Position numbers and translations under genes: made by a program | The notes under the pieces: model-generated | What the model saw: only the letters and a program-made list of their open reading frames with translations | What the model was told of the DNA's origin: nothing | Databases searched by the model: none | Part shown: positions 35,022 to 42,721 of the stretch, piece after piece | Position numbering within the stretch: position 1 is the first letter of the stretch | How the letters are laid out: each line of letters begins with the position of its first letter | DNA from: Erythrobacter sp. UBA1916 | GTDB lineage: Bacteria; Pseudomonadota; Alphaproteobacteria; Sphingomonadales; Sphingomonadaceae | Length of the DNA stretch: 64,000 nt | Assembly: GCA_002337385.1 (NCBI GenBank) | Contig: DDFY01000025.1 | Location: 75,377 to 139,376, forward strand | Direction of reading: 5' to 3'

Positions 35022-36341
35022 TCAGGCCGTCTTTTCCTCGCTCGCCTTCGGTAGGAAATCGCGCGCCAGCGCGTGGTACAGCCGCTCCTTGCACACCAGC
35101 GAGCCGGTCCAGTCGCCAATCAGAGCAGTGGCGAACAGCGGCACGATGGCCCCGCTCATGCCGGTCGTTTCGCTCAGGATGATCACGGTCGTCAGCGGCG
35201 CGCGGACCACGCCGGTGAAATAACCCGCCATGCCCATCAGCACGATCAGGCCCGATTGCTCGGGCGGGAACAGCACCGTCAGCATCTGACCAAAGCCCGA
35301 GCCCGCAGCCAGCGATGGCGCGAAAATCCCGCCAGGGATGCCGCTGACGCTGGTCGCCAGCGCGGCGAGGAACTTCGCAGGGCCGAACCACAGTTCCCCC
35401 TCCTTGCCCGCCAGCAGCGCCTGCGTCGGCTCGTAACCCGTGCCCGATACGGCGCCGGCAGTGAGAAAGCCGAGTATCCCGACCACGATCCCGCAAGCCA
35501 GCGCGGTCAGCAGAGGGCGGCTGCCCAGCAGCGCGGACCAGCGCCCATCAGGCCCACGCAGTGCCAGCAGCAAGCGCGAGAAGGTGCCGCCGAGAAATCC
35601 GCCCACCAGCCCGGCCAACGGTGCCGCGATCAGGATCGAGGCCACCGGCAGCGATCCCTCAAGCTCGCCAAAATAGACGTAGTTGCCTGCCAGGCCCTGC
35701 GCGGTAAGACCTGCGATCATCACCGCACCCATCACCAGCACCGCCACGCGCTGCTCATAGGCCACGGCCAGTTCCTCGATAGCGAAGGCAATCCCCGCCA
35801 GCGGCGTGTTGAAGGCCGCAGCAACACCCGCCGCGCCGCCTGCGATCAGCACGCCCGCAGTAACCTTCACGCGCAGCACCCGGTGCACCGCCACCATCAC
35901 CGCCGCGCCAAGTTGCACTGTCGGCCCTTCACGTCCAACCGAAGCACCGCCCAGCAGGGACAGCACCGCCAGCACCATCTTTGCCGAGGCCGCGCGTAGC
36001 GAGACCAGCTTGAGGGCCTGTTTGCTTTCGGGATGACGCCCGGCTGCGATCACCTGCGGGATGCCCGATCCGCGCGCCTCTGGCGCCAGCCGCCGCGTCA
36101 GCAGCGCTACCAGCACGAACATCGCCGGTGTCAGCACCAGCGGCAGCCAGCCATATCGGCCGGTCCATTCGAGGAAGAGATCCTGCGCCTTGTCGCCCGC
36201 GATAGCGAAGACCAGGGCCACCAGGCCGATCAGCACCGCCGAGACCACACTCGCCACGCGCCGCGCCCAGTCGTCGACCCGGCCGAGGTCGTCGGGCAAC
36301 TTGTCGCCCAGCCGGCGTCCGAAGGCGAAGAAGGAGTTCAT
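35022..36341 (-). CDS. ClC-family chloride channel or H+/Cl- antiporter
   Basis: 439 residues with the double-repeat helical fold. Selectivity motifs are visible: GSGIPQVIA (helix D), GREGPTVQLG with the gating Glu (helix F), GIFAPSLAAGSGFG (helix N) and ALSETTG-like IILSETTGMSG. No CBS domains. Family members conduct chloride or exchange it for protons; the external Glu favours the exchanger or gated type. Start ATG 36341. Confidence 0.93.
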   Translation of the reverse strand: MNSFFAFGRRLGDKLPDDLGRVDDWARRVASVVSAVLIGLVALVFAIAGDKAQDLFLEWTGRYGWLPLVLTPAMFVLVALLTRRLAPEARGSGIPQVIAAGRHPESKQALKLVSLRAASAKMVLAVLSLLGGASVGREGPTVQLGAAVMVAVHRVLRVKVTAGVLIAGGAAGVAAAFNTPLAGIAFAIEELAVAYEQRVAVLVMGAVMIAGLTAQGLAGNYVYFGELEGSLPVASILIAAPLAGLVGGFLGGTFSRLLLALRGPDGRWSALLGSRPLLTALACGIVVGILGFLTAGAVSGTGYEPTQALLAGKEGELWFGPAKFLAALATSVSGIPGGIFAPSLAAGSGFGQMLTVLFPPEQSGLIVLMGMAGYFTGVVRAPLTTVIILSETTGMSGAIVPLFATALIGDWTGSLVCKERLYHALARDFLPKASEEKTA

Positions 36342-36560
36342 GGCAGCGCTCTATGTCTTGCGCGAGCAGGCGTCCAGTTTCCCCCGCAAAAGATTGCGAC
36401 AGTTGCAATACGGCACGGCCTCACAAGGCGGCTTCGCCAGCATGAACGTTAAGGTTACTGGCCGGTTCAGTTAACGGACAGGACGAATCGGTAAAACGGC
36501 ACTCAGAAAACAACCTCGCCGCGGCACTCGGGCGGCATGGTCCAATCGGGAGTTCATACC

Positions 36561-37514
36561 ATGCTTATCGCCAGACTTCTCAAATCAAGCGGGCTTGCCG
36601 CGATCGCCATTGCGCTCGCCCTGCCCTCCTTGAGCGTTCCCGTGGCCGCGCAGGATCGGCAGGCCGAAAACCGCCCCAACAACCGCGGCACCGCTGCCAA
36701 CCGCTCCGGCTCGACACGGCGGGAGGCCAATCGTGGCAACGCGGGCCATCGCTCGGGATCGGGCTGGCGTCATGAGAGCCGCGCGACATCGCAGACCGGG
36801 CGCGAGACGCGCCGCGAAGCAAGGCGTGAGGCACGACAGATCGATCGCAGGTCCGAACGGCGGGCCGCGCGGATAGAAAACCGCGGCGAGCGCCGGGCCG
36901 AACGTGCGGCCGACAATGGCAACTATCGCCGCGCTCAGCGGATAGAGAACCGCACCGAACGCCGTGCCGACCGTGTCGAACGCCAAGGCGATCAGCGTGC
37001 AGCGCAAAGAGTGCGCGAGGCGCGCCGCGACGTTGCCCGCAACACCAGTGGCTGGCGCGACAGGGATCGGCGCGACTATCGAGACCGCAACCGCAATCGC
37101 GATTACCGCGACCACAATCGCAGCCGCGACTATCGCTCCAACGACCGCCGCGACTATCGCAATGCACGGCGCGATTATCGGCAGGCTCGGCGCGACTATC
37201 GCCGGTGGGACCGCAACAACTGGCGGCGCGACCGGCGCTACAACTGGAACCACTATCGCCGCGCCAACCGCAATGTGTTCCGGCTGGGCCGCTACTATTC
37301 GCCCTATCGCAATTACAGCTATCGCCGCCTGAGCATCGGCTTTTACCTCGATAGCCTGTTCTATTCGAACCGCTACTGGATCAACGACCCGTGGCAGTAC
37401 CGTCTGCCCGAGGTTTACGGCCCCTATCGCTGGGTGCGCTACTACGACGACGTGTTGCTGGTCGACATGTACACCGGCGAAGTGGTCGACACGATCTACG
37501 ACTTCTTCTGGTGA
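36561..37514 (+). CDS. RcnB-family periplasmic protein with Arg/Asp/Tyr-rich repeats
   Basis: 317 residues. Signal peptide ends VPVAAQ. The next 200 residues are extremely Arg-rich, with repeats of the types RREAR, RIENR.ERRA and RDYR (about ten copies near residues 165-225). The C-terminal 100 residues match the RcnB domain (RRLSIGFYLDSLFYSN, YRWVRYYDDVLLVDMYTGEV). RcnB limits nickel/cobalt efflux in Escherichia coli, but no rcnA is here. The basic region may bind anionic polymers. Start ATG 36561. Confidence 0.85.
   Translation: MLIARLLKSSGLAAIAIALALPSLSVPVAAQDRQAENRPNNRGTAANRSGSTRREANRGNAGHRSGSGWRHESRATSQTGRETRREARREARQIDRRSERRAARIENRGERRAERAADNGNYRRAQRIENRTERRADRVERQGDQRAAQRVREARRDVARNTSGWRDRDRRDYRDRNRNRDYRDHNRSRDYRSNDRRDYRNARRDYRQARRDYRRWDRNNWRRDRRYNWNHYRRANRNVFRLGRYYSPYRNYSYRRLSIGFYLDSLFYSNRYWINDPWQYRLPEVYGPYRWVRYYDDVLLVDMYTGEVVDTIYDFFW
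37054..37212 (+). repeat. Degenerate tandem repeats coding RDYR units
   Basis: The unit CGCGACTATCG and near variants recur about every 12-30 bp, encoding the RDYR/RDRN repeats of the RcnB-like protein. Period and spacing vary, so length variation between strains is likely. Confidence 0.6.
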
Positions 37515-37639
37515 CATCCCCAAAACATCGCCGGTGCGAGTGACCGGCGATGCGAGCCCCTCACCTTCGGATGGGGGGCTCAACCACGTTTGCGAGGCGC
37601 TTGCCATCCGCGCGCGACTTGGGGATAGGTCGGAGCATC

Positions 37640-38320
37640 ATGAGCAAGACCAAAAGCCCCTACGCCGAGAATGCCGACCAGCCCGCCTTGCGGCGCATCG
37701 GTGAGCAGGTGCGCGAACGGCTGGCGGCCAATCCCGCCGTGTACAAAGTGCCATCCGACAAGGCCGAGCTATTCGCCGTGGGCGACTTCCTGAGCGCCGA
37801 GGAATGCGCGAAGATGACCGCTCTGATCGATGAGGTGGCCAAGCCCTCGGTCGTGTTCGAGATCGACTATTCGGAAGGCTACCGCACCAGCTACTCGGGC
37901 GATGTCGACCCGCACGATCCGTTCATCCGCAAGATCAGCCGCCGGATTGACGACCTTCTGGGGATCGATCCCGAGTTCGGCGAAACCATCCAGGGCCAGC
38001 GCTATATGCCCGGGCAGGAGTTCCAGCCGCACCACGACTGGTTCCATCACGGGACCAGCTACTGGGATCTCGAAATGGCGCGCGGCGGGCAGCGCAGCTT
38101 CACCACCATGGTATTCCTCAACGAGGTCGAGGCTGGCGGCACCACCGACTTCGTCGAGCTGGACATCGCGATCGAGCCCAAGCCGGGCGTGTTGCTGATC
38201 TGGAACAATGCCTCACCTGACGGGCGCACCAATCCGGACACGCTGCATGCGGGCCGCCCGGTGATCACGGGCTGTAAGTACGTGATCACCAAGTGGTATC
38301 GCACCAAGACCTGGACCTGA
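37640..38320 (+). CDS. 2-oxoglutarate/Fe(II) prolyl 4-hydroxylase-like oxygenase
   Basis: 226 residues. Start ATG 37640 (MSKTKSPYAENAD) with CGGAG upstream. Iron ligands are His and Asp in FQPHHDWFHHG and the distal His in LHAGRPVITGCKYVITKWYR, with the Lys of CKYV for 2-oxoglutarate. YMPGQEF and NEVEAGGTTDFVEL are the core strands typical of prolyl 4-hydroxylase alpha-type domains. The protein target is unknown. It follows the RcnB-like gene by 125 bp and is convergent with lysK. Confidence 0.92.
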   Translation: MSKTKSPYAENADQPALRRIGEQVRERLAANPAVYKVPSDKAELFAVGDFLSAEECAKMTALIDEVAKPSVVFEIDYSEGYRTSYSGDVDPHDPFIRKISRRIDDLLGIDPEFGETIQGQRYMPGQEFQPHHDWFHHGTSYWDLEMARGGQRSFTTMVFLNEVEAGGTTDFVELDIAIEPKPGVLLIWNNASPDGRTNPDTLHAGRPVITGCKYVITKWYRTKTWT

Positions 38321-38326
38321 GGCGGC

Positions 38327-39955
38327 TCAGGCCCGCGCCAGCGCCTCGGCGATCAGCTTGCGCGAGTTCTCCACCCCGTAGAGCGCGATGAAGCTGCCCA
38401 TGCGCGGCCCCTGCGCCGATCCAAGCAAGGTCTCGTAAAGCGCCTTGAACCAGTCGCGCAGGTTCTCGAACCCGTACTCCTCGCGCTTGCCGATCTCGTA
38501 GACCTGCGTTTGCAGATCCTCCGCGCTGGTGGCCGGATCGACCTCGGCCAGATAGGCATCGAGCGCGCGCAAGGCTTCGGCCTCATTCGCAGCCGGAGCG
38601 CGGCGCGACAGCGTGGGCGCCACGAAATCGCGGTTGTATGCAAGCGCCGCCTCGACCAGCCGGGCAAGGTCAGGATGGCTCTCGGCACTGGCGTTTTCAA
38701 CGTAGTTGCCGAGGTACGACCAGACCTGTTCATCGGTCGCCCCGGCGCCCAGCACACCCACAAGATTGAGCAACAGGCCGAAGGTCACGGGCAGACTGTC
38801 GCCCGCGCCATGCGGCGGCTGCACCTGATCGTGGCTTGCGGCGCGCAGCAGGTGCCAGGCCGGGTTGCCGAGCTGCTTTTCCACCGGCTGACCGGGGATG
38901 GCGGCGCGGAACTGCCAGTATTCGTCCACCGCCTTGGGGATCACGCCGACGTGGAGCTGCTTGGCGCTCTTGGGGTTGGCATAGAGATAGTGCCCAAGGC
39001 TCTCCTCGCTGCCATAGGTCAGCCATTCATCGATGGTGAGGCCATTGCCCTTCGACTTCGAAATCTTCTCGCCATTGGCATCGAGGAACAGCTCGTAGAT
39101 CATGCCCTCAGGCTTGCGCCCGCCGAGCACCTGAACGATCTTGCCCGACTGGGTAACGCTGTCGGTCAGATCCTTGCCGCACATCTCATAATCGACACCA
39201 AGCGCATACCAGCGCATCGCCCAGTCGACCTTCCATTGCAGCTTCGACTGACCGCCAAGGATCGACTGCTCGACCACCTCGCCCTCATCTTCGAAACGGA
39301 CGATCCCAGCCTCGGCATCGACCACCTCGATCGGCACCTGCAGCACAATGCCGCTCTTGGCGCTGATCGGGAGCACGGGCGAATAGGTCTGGCGACGCTC
39401 TTCGCGCAGGGTGGGCAGCATGATCGCCTGAATGTCGTCATACTTGCGCAAGACCTGCTTGAGCGCCTCGTCGAAGCCGCCCGCATTGTAGCGGTCGGAA
39501 GCGGCGATGAACTCGTAGTCGAAGCCGAACTGGTCGAGAAATTCGCGCAGCTTCGCATTGTTGTGATGCGCGAAGCTCTCGTACTTCTCGAACGGATCGG
39601 GAATGCGGCTCAGCGGCTTGCCGAGGTTTTCGGCCAGCAGCGCTTGGTTGGGCAGGTTGTCGGGCACCTTGCGCAGCCCGTCCATATCGTCCGAGAAGGC
39701 GATCAGGCGGGTGGGCGCAGGCGTGCCATCCTCGGCCGCGCCGACGATCTCGTAGGCCCGGCGCACCAGCGTGGTGCGCAGCACTTCCTGAAAGGTGCCG
39801 ATATGCGGCAGGCCCGAGGGGCCATAGCCGGTCTCGAACAGCACAGGCTCGCCACCGGGTTTACCGTCGCGGAAGCGTTTGGCGAGCCGCTGCGCCTCCT
39901 GAAACGGCCAGGCTTTGGACGAACGGGCGGCGGCAATGAGATCAGGGCTGAACAT
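38327..39955 (-). CDS. lysK: Lysine--tRNA ligase, class I
   Basis: 542 residues of the class I type usual in alphaproteobacteria and archaea, unrelated to the class II LysS. The HIGH-like motif is GPSGLPHIGTFQEV near residue 35, and KISKSKGNG is the KMSKS loop. The C-terminal helical anticodon-binding part follows. It charges tRNA-Lys. The best start is ATG 39955 (MFSPDLIAAA); ATG 39976 adds seven residues. It is divergent from the MscS gene. Confidence 0.95.
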   Translation of the reverse strand: MFSPDLIAAARSSKAWPFQEAQRLAKRFRDGKPGGEPVLFETGYGPSGLPHIGTFQEVLRTTLVRRAYEIVGAAEDGTPAPTRLIAFSDDMDGLRKVPDNLPNQALLAENLGKPLSRIPDPFEKYESFAHHNNAKLREFLDQFGFDYEFIAASDRYNAGGFDEALKQVLRKYDDIQAIMLPTLREERRQTYSPVLPISAKSGIVLQVPIEVVDAEAGIVRFEDEGEVVEQSILGGQSKLQWKVDWAMRWYALGVDYEMCGKDLTDSVTQSGKIVQVLGGRKPEGMIYELFLDANGEKISKSKGNGLTIDEWLTYGSEESLGHYLYANPKSAKQLHVGVIPKAVDEYWQFRAAIPGQPVEKQLGNPAWHLLRAASHDQVQPPHGAGDSLPVTFGLLLNLVGVLGAGATDEQVWSYLGNYVENASAESHPDLARLVEAALAYNRDFVAPTLSRRAPAANEAEALRALDAYLAEVDPATSAEDLQTQVYEIGKREEYGFENLRDWFKALYETLLGSAQGPRMGSFIALYGVENSRKLIAEALARA

Positions 39956-40095
39956 AGGCCGTTGCCCTTTGCTCATTGTACGCGTTTTCGCAAGTGCGAA
40001 GGCCTGCCAAACATCCAGTGTGCCGCAAGTCTGTGGAACTCCCGGCGCAGGCACCCGTTAGGACGGGAGGTCGCCCTTTGTGCAAGGAGTTAGCA

Positions 40096-40980
40096 TTGGA
40101 TTACGTTGCCACGCTGAAAAATCAGGTCTTTTCTATGTGGGAGGGCTTTATCGCGATCCTGCCAAACCTGGTCCTGGCACTGGTTGTCCTGTTCATCACC
40201 TGGGTTGTGGCGCGCTTCTCGGTGCGGATTGCCGAGCGTTTGGTCGGGCGGACCGAAGTGCGCGCCGAACTGCAGAGCCTCACCGCAACCGCCGCGCGGC
40301 TCGGCATCTGGATTGTCGGCATGCTCGTGGCCGCTGCGGTGGCCATTCCCGGCTTCACACCCGCGGGCCTCATTGCCGGCCTTGGCGTGGGCGCCCTGGC
40401 CATCGGCTTCGCCTTTCAGGACATCTTCGAGAACTTCCTCGCCGGCGTGCTCATCATGCTGCGCGACAAGATGCACCTGGGCGACTGGATCGAGGCAGAG
40501 GGCGTGAATGGAACGGTCGAGAAGATCACCTTGCGCGAAACGCACGTCCGCCAGTTTTCCGGCGAACTCACGATCGTGCCCAATTCGATGATCTTCAAGA
40601 ACGCGGTCAAGGTTTACACCGATGAGCCGGTCCGCCGGTTCGACCTGATGGTCGGCGTCTCCTACGATTGCAGCCTGCCCGATGCGGAGGCGGCGATCAT
40701 GCGCGCGCTCGAGTCGGTCGAAAGCATCTCGAAGGACAAGCCCGGCGAAGCCTTCGCCCGCGCATTCGGCGGCAGCTCGATTGATTTTCTGGTGCGCTGG
40801 TGGGTGGATACGGCGAACCAGAGCCCGTTCCTCGCCCAGCGCGACGTGGTCTACGCCATCAAACGCGAGCTGGACGCGGCGGAAATCGACATCCCCTTCC
40901 CCATCGTCACCAACATGTTTCCCGAGAAGCTCGCGCTTGCGCAACCCTCGAAAGGGGAAAACGCTCCCGAAGCGGCTTAA
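40096..40980 (+). CDS. Small mechanosensitive channel (MscS family)
   Basis: 294 residues. Start is TTG 40096, 6 bp after a strong AAGGAG. Three N-terminal helices are followed by the pore helix and beta domain: GLIAGLGVGALAIGFAFQDIFENFLAGVLIM and GTVEKITLRETHVRQFSGELTIVPNSMI, both classical MscS elements. The C-terminal cytosolic cage domain ends about residue 270. It releases solutes upon hypo-osmotic shock. Confidence 0.94.
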   Translation: MDYVATLKNQVFSMWEGFIAILPNLVLALVVLFITWVVARFSVRIAERLVGRTEVRAELQSLTATAARLGIWIVGMLVAAAVAIPGFTPAGLIAGLGVGALAIGFAFQDIFENFLAGVLIMLRDKMHLGDWIEAEGVNGTVEKITLRETHVRQFSGELTIVPNSMIFKNAVKVYTDEPVRRFDLMVGVSYDCSLPDAEAAIMRALESVESISKDKPGEAFARAFGGSSIDFLVRWWVDTANQSPFLAQRDVVYAIKRELDAAEIDIPFPIVTNMFPEKLALAQPSKGENAPEAA

Positions 40981-41097
40981 CCCACCTTTTTCTGGGGCGC
41001 ACACCGCAAGGCCCGTCTTGGCCTGAGCGCAAAGCTGTGCCATTCCCGCCCGGCATCCGGATCAGTCAGTACCAGCGCGACTGGCCCGGCCGGGCTG

Positions 41098-41121
41098 GCG
41101 GCTTCACGCAGGCGAAGCCGC
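41098..41121. repeat. Perfect 8 bp inverted repeat upstream of the esterase gene
   Basis: GCGGCTTC (41098-41105) and GAAGCCGC (41114-41121) around an 8 nt loop, 22 bp before the esterase start. It may be a structured leader or an operator; there is no T tract. Confidence 0.35.
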
Positions 41122-41143
41122 AAGGGAATGGGACGTGGACCGC

Positions 41144-42664
41144 ATGAAAGCACTTACAGCATCGATCAGCCTCATGGCATTGGCTCTCACCGCCTGCTCG
41201 CAAAGTGAGCCCGATGTGCCGGAAGGGCCGGACTTCGTCACGACCACGCCCGATGCTTGCGATGCCTTCGATGTTTCCATGCTCGGCACCGGGAATGGCA
41301 CCGCCACCTGGGTCGAGGCGGCAGACAATGTGCCTGCCCATTGCGAAATCAGCGCTACTCTCTCGCCGGTCGAAGGCTCTGCCATCGGCGTGGTCTATCG
41401 CCTGCCCGCGGAATGGAACGGCAAGCTGTTGGGCCTTGGCGGCGGTGGCTGGGCCGGGGATATCACCCTGCAGACCGCTAGCGATGGTCTGTCCAAGAAC
41501 TACGCCACCATGCAGACCGATGCCGGCCATGCAGGCACCAATGTCTGGGCCAACAGCTGGGTGGCCAAGAACCCGGTCGCAGCGGAAGACTTCAGCTATC
41601 GCGCAATCCACGAGATGACGGTCGCGGGCAAGGAGGTCGCCGCCAACCTCTATAGCGCGGAGCACCGCAGCGCCTATTTCAGCGGTTGCTCAACCGGCGG
41701 CCGCATGGCGCTGATGGAAGCGCAGCGTTACCCCAAGGATTACGACGCGATCATTGCGGGCGCGCCGGTCTATACCTTGCAGGTCCAGACCAGCGCCGTG
41801 TTCCGCAACCAGACCTTCGCGCAAGATAACGGCGCGGCCGGGTTCACTCCGGACGAGCTGCAGATGGTGCAGAATGCAGCGCTCGCCGCGTGCGACGGCA
41901 ACGACGGGCTGGAAGACGGCCTGATCAACGAGCCGCGCGCCTGCACCTTCGATCCCGCCAAGTTGATGTGCGAGGGCGACAAGGAGGAAAGCTGCCTCAG
42001 TGGCGCGCAGGTGAATGCGCTCAAGCAGGCCTATGCGGGCCAGAAAGCATCGGACGAAACCTGGTCAATGCTCCCGCTGGAGCGTGGCGGCGAGGCCGGT
42101 TGGCCGATGTTCATTGCCACCGATGGTTCGGGCGACGATCCGACCGGCGGCGGCGGCCTGCGCAACTTGATGCCGCTGTTCTTCGACAGCGGAAAGCGGC
42201 CCACCCTCGCCGACTTCGACAACAGCGACTATCTCGCCGTGCGCGCCAGCCCCTTTGCCGAGATGTACGAGGCCAAGAACCCCGACCTTTCGGCATTCTT
42301 CGGGAATGGCGGCAAGCTTTTGCTCTGGCACGGGGACAGCGACCCCGGCCCCAGCCCGGTCGGCTCGACTGACTATGCCTTGCAAGTATTGGGTGCGAGC
42401 CCGCAAGCCGAATACCAGTTCCGCTTCTTCCTGTTGCCTGGCGTCGGCCATTGCTTCGGTGGCCCCGGCGCTGACAAGGTCGATTATCTTACCGCCATAA
42501 ATGACTGGGCCAGTGGTGATCCCGCGCCCGAACGGTTGATCGGAACCAACGCCGATGGCTCGCTAACCCGCCCGCATTGTGCCTGGCCCAATGTCGCGCA
42601 CTACAGCGGCGAAGGCGATCCCAACGCCCCGGCCAGCTGGACCTGCGAACCGCGCCAGAATTGA
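41144..42664 (+). CDS. Tannase/feruloyl esterase family lipoprotein
   Basis: 506 residues. Lipobox ALTAC with Cys near residue 16, so it is probably anchored in the outer membrane or periplasm. The alpha/beta-hydrolase nucleophile is in SGCSTGGRMALMEAQR (Ser near residue 182), the Asp in LLWHGDSDPGPSP and the His in PGVGHCFGGPGAD, with the Cys pair next to Ser and His that typifies tannase/feruloyl esterases. A calcium-binding lid region lies between. It probably hydrolyses aromatic esters of plant or algal origin. ATG 41144 is preferred over GTG 41135. Confidence 0.9.
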   Translation: MKALTASISLMALALTACSQSEPDVPEGPDFVTTTPDACDAFDVSMLGTGNGTATWVEAADNVPAHCEISATLSPVEGSAIGVVYRLPAEWNGKLLGLGGGGWAGDITLQTASDGLSKNYATMQTDAGHAGTNVWANSWVAKNPVAAEDFSYRAIHEMTVAGKEVAANLYSAEHRSAYFSGCSTGGRMALMEAQRYPKDYDAIIAGAPVYTLQVQTSAVFRNQTFAQDNGAAGFTPDELQMVQNAALAACDGNDGLEDGLINEPRACTFDPAKLMCEGDKEESCLSGAQVNALKQAYAGQKASDETWSMLPLERGGEAGWPMFIATDGSGDDPTGGGGLRNLMPLFFDSGKRPTLADFDNSDYLAVRASPFAEMYEAKNPDLSAFFGNGGKLLLWHGDSDPGPSPVGSTDYALQVLGASPQAEYQFRFFLLPGVGHCFGGPGADKVDYLTAINDWASGDPAPERLIGTNADGSLTRPHCAWPNVAHYSGEGDPNAPASWTCEPRQN

Positions 42665-42721
42665 CGAAAACCGCGCCAGAGGCGTTTTCCTTTCGTTCCG
42701 ATTGCCTCTAGGGTTTCGCTG

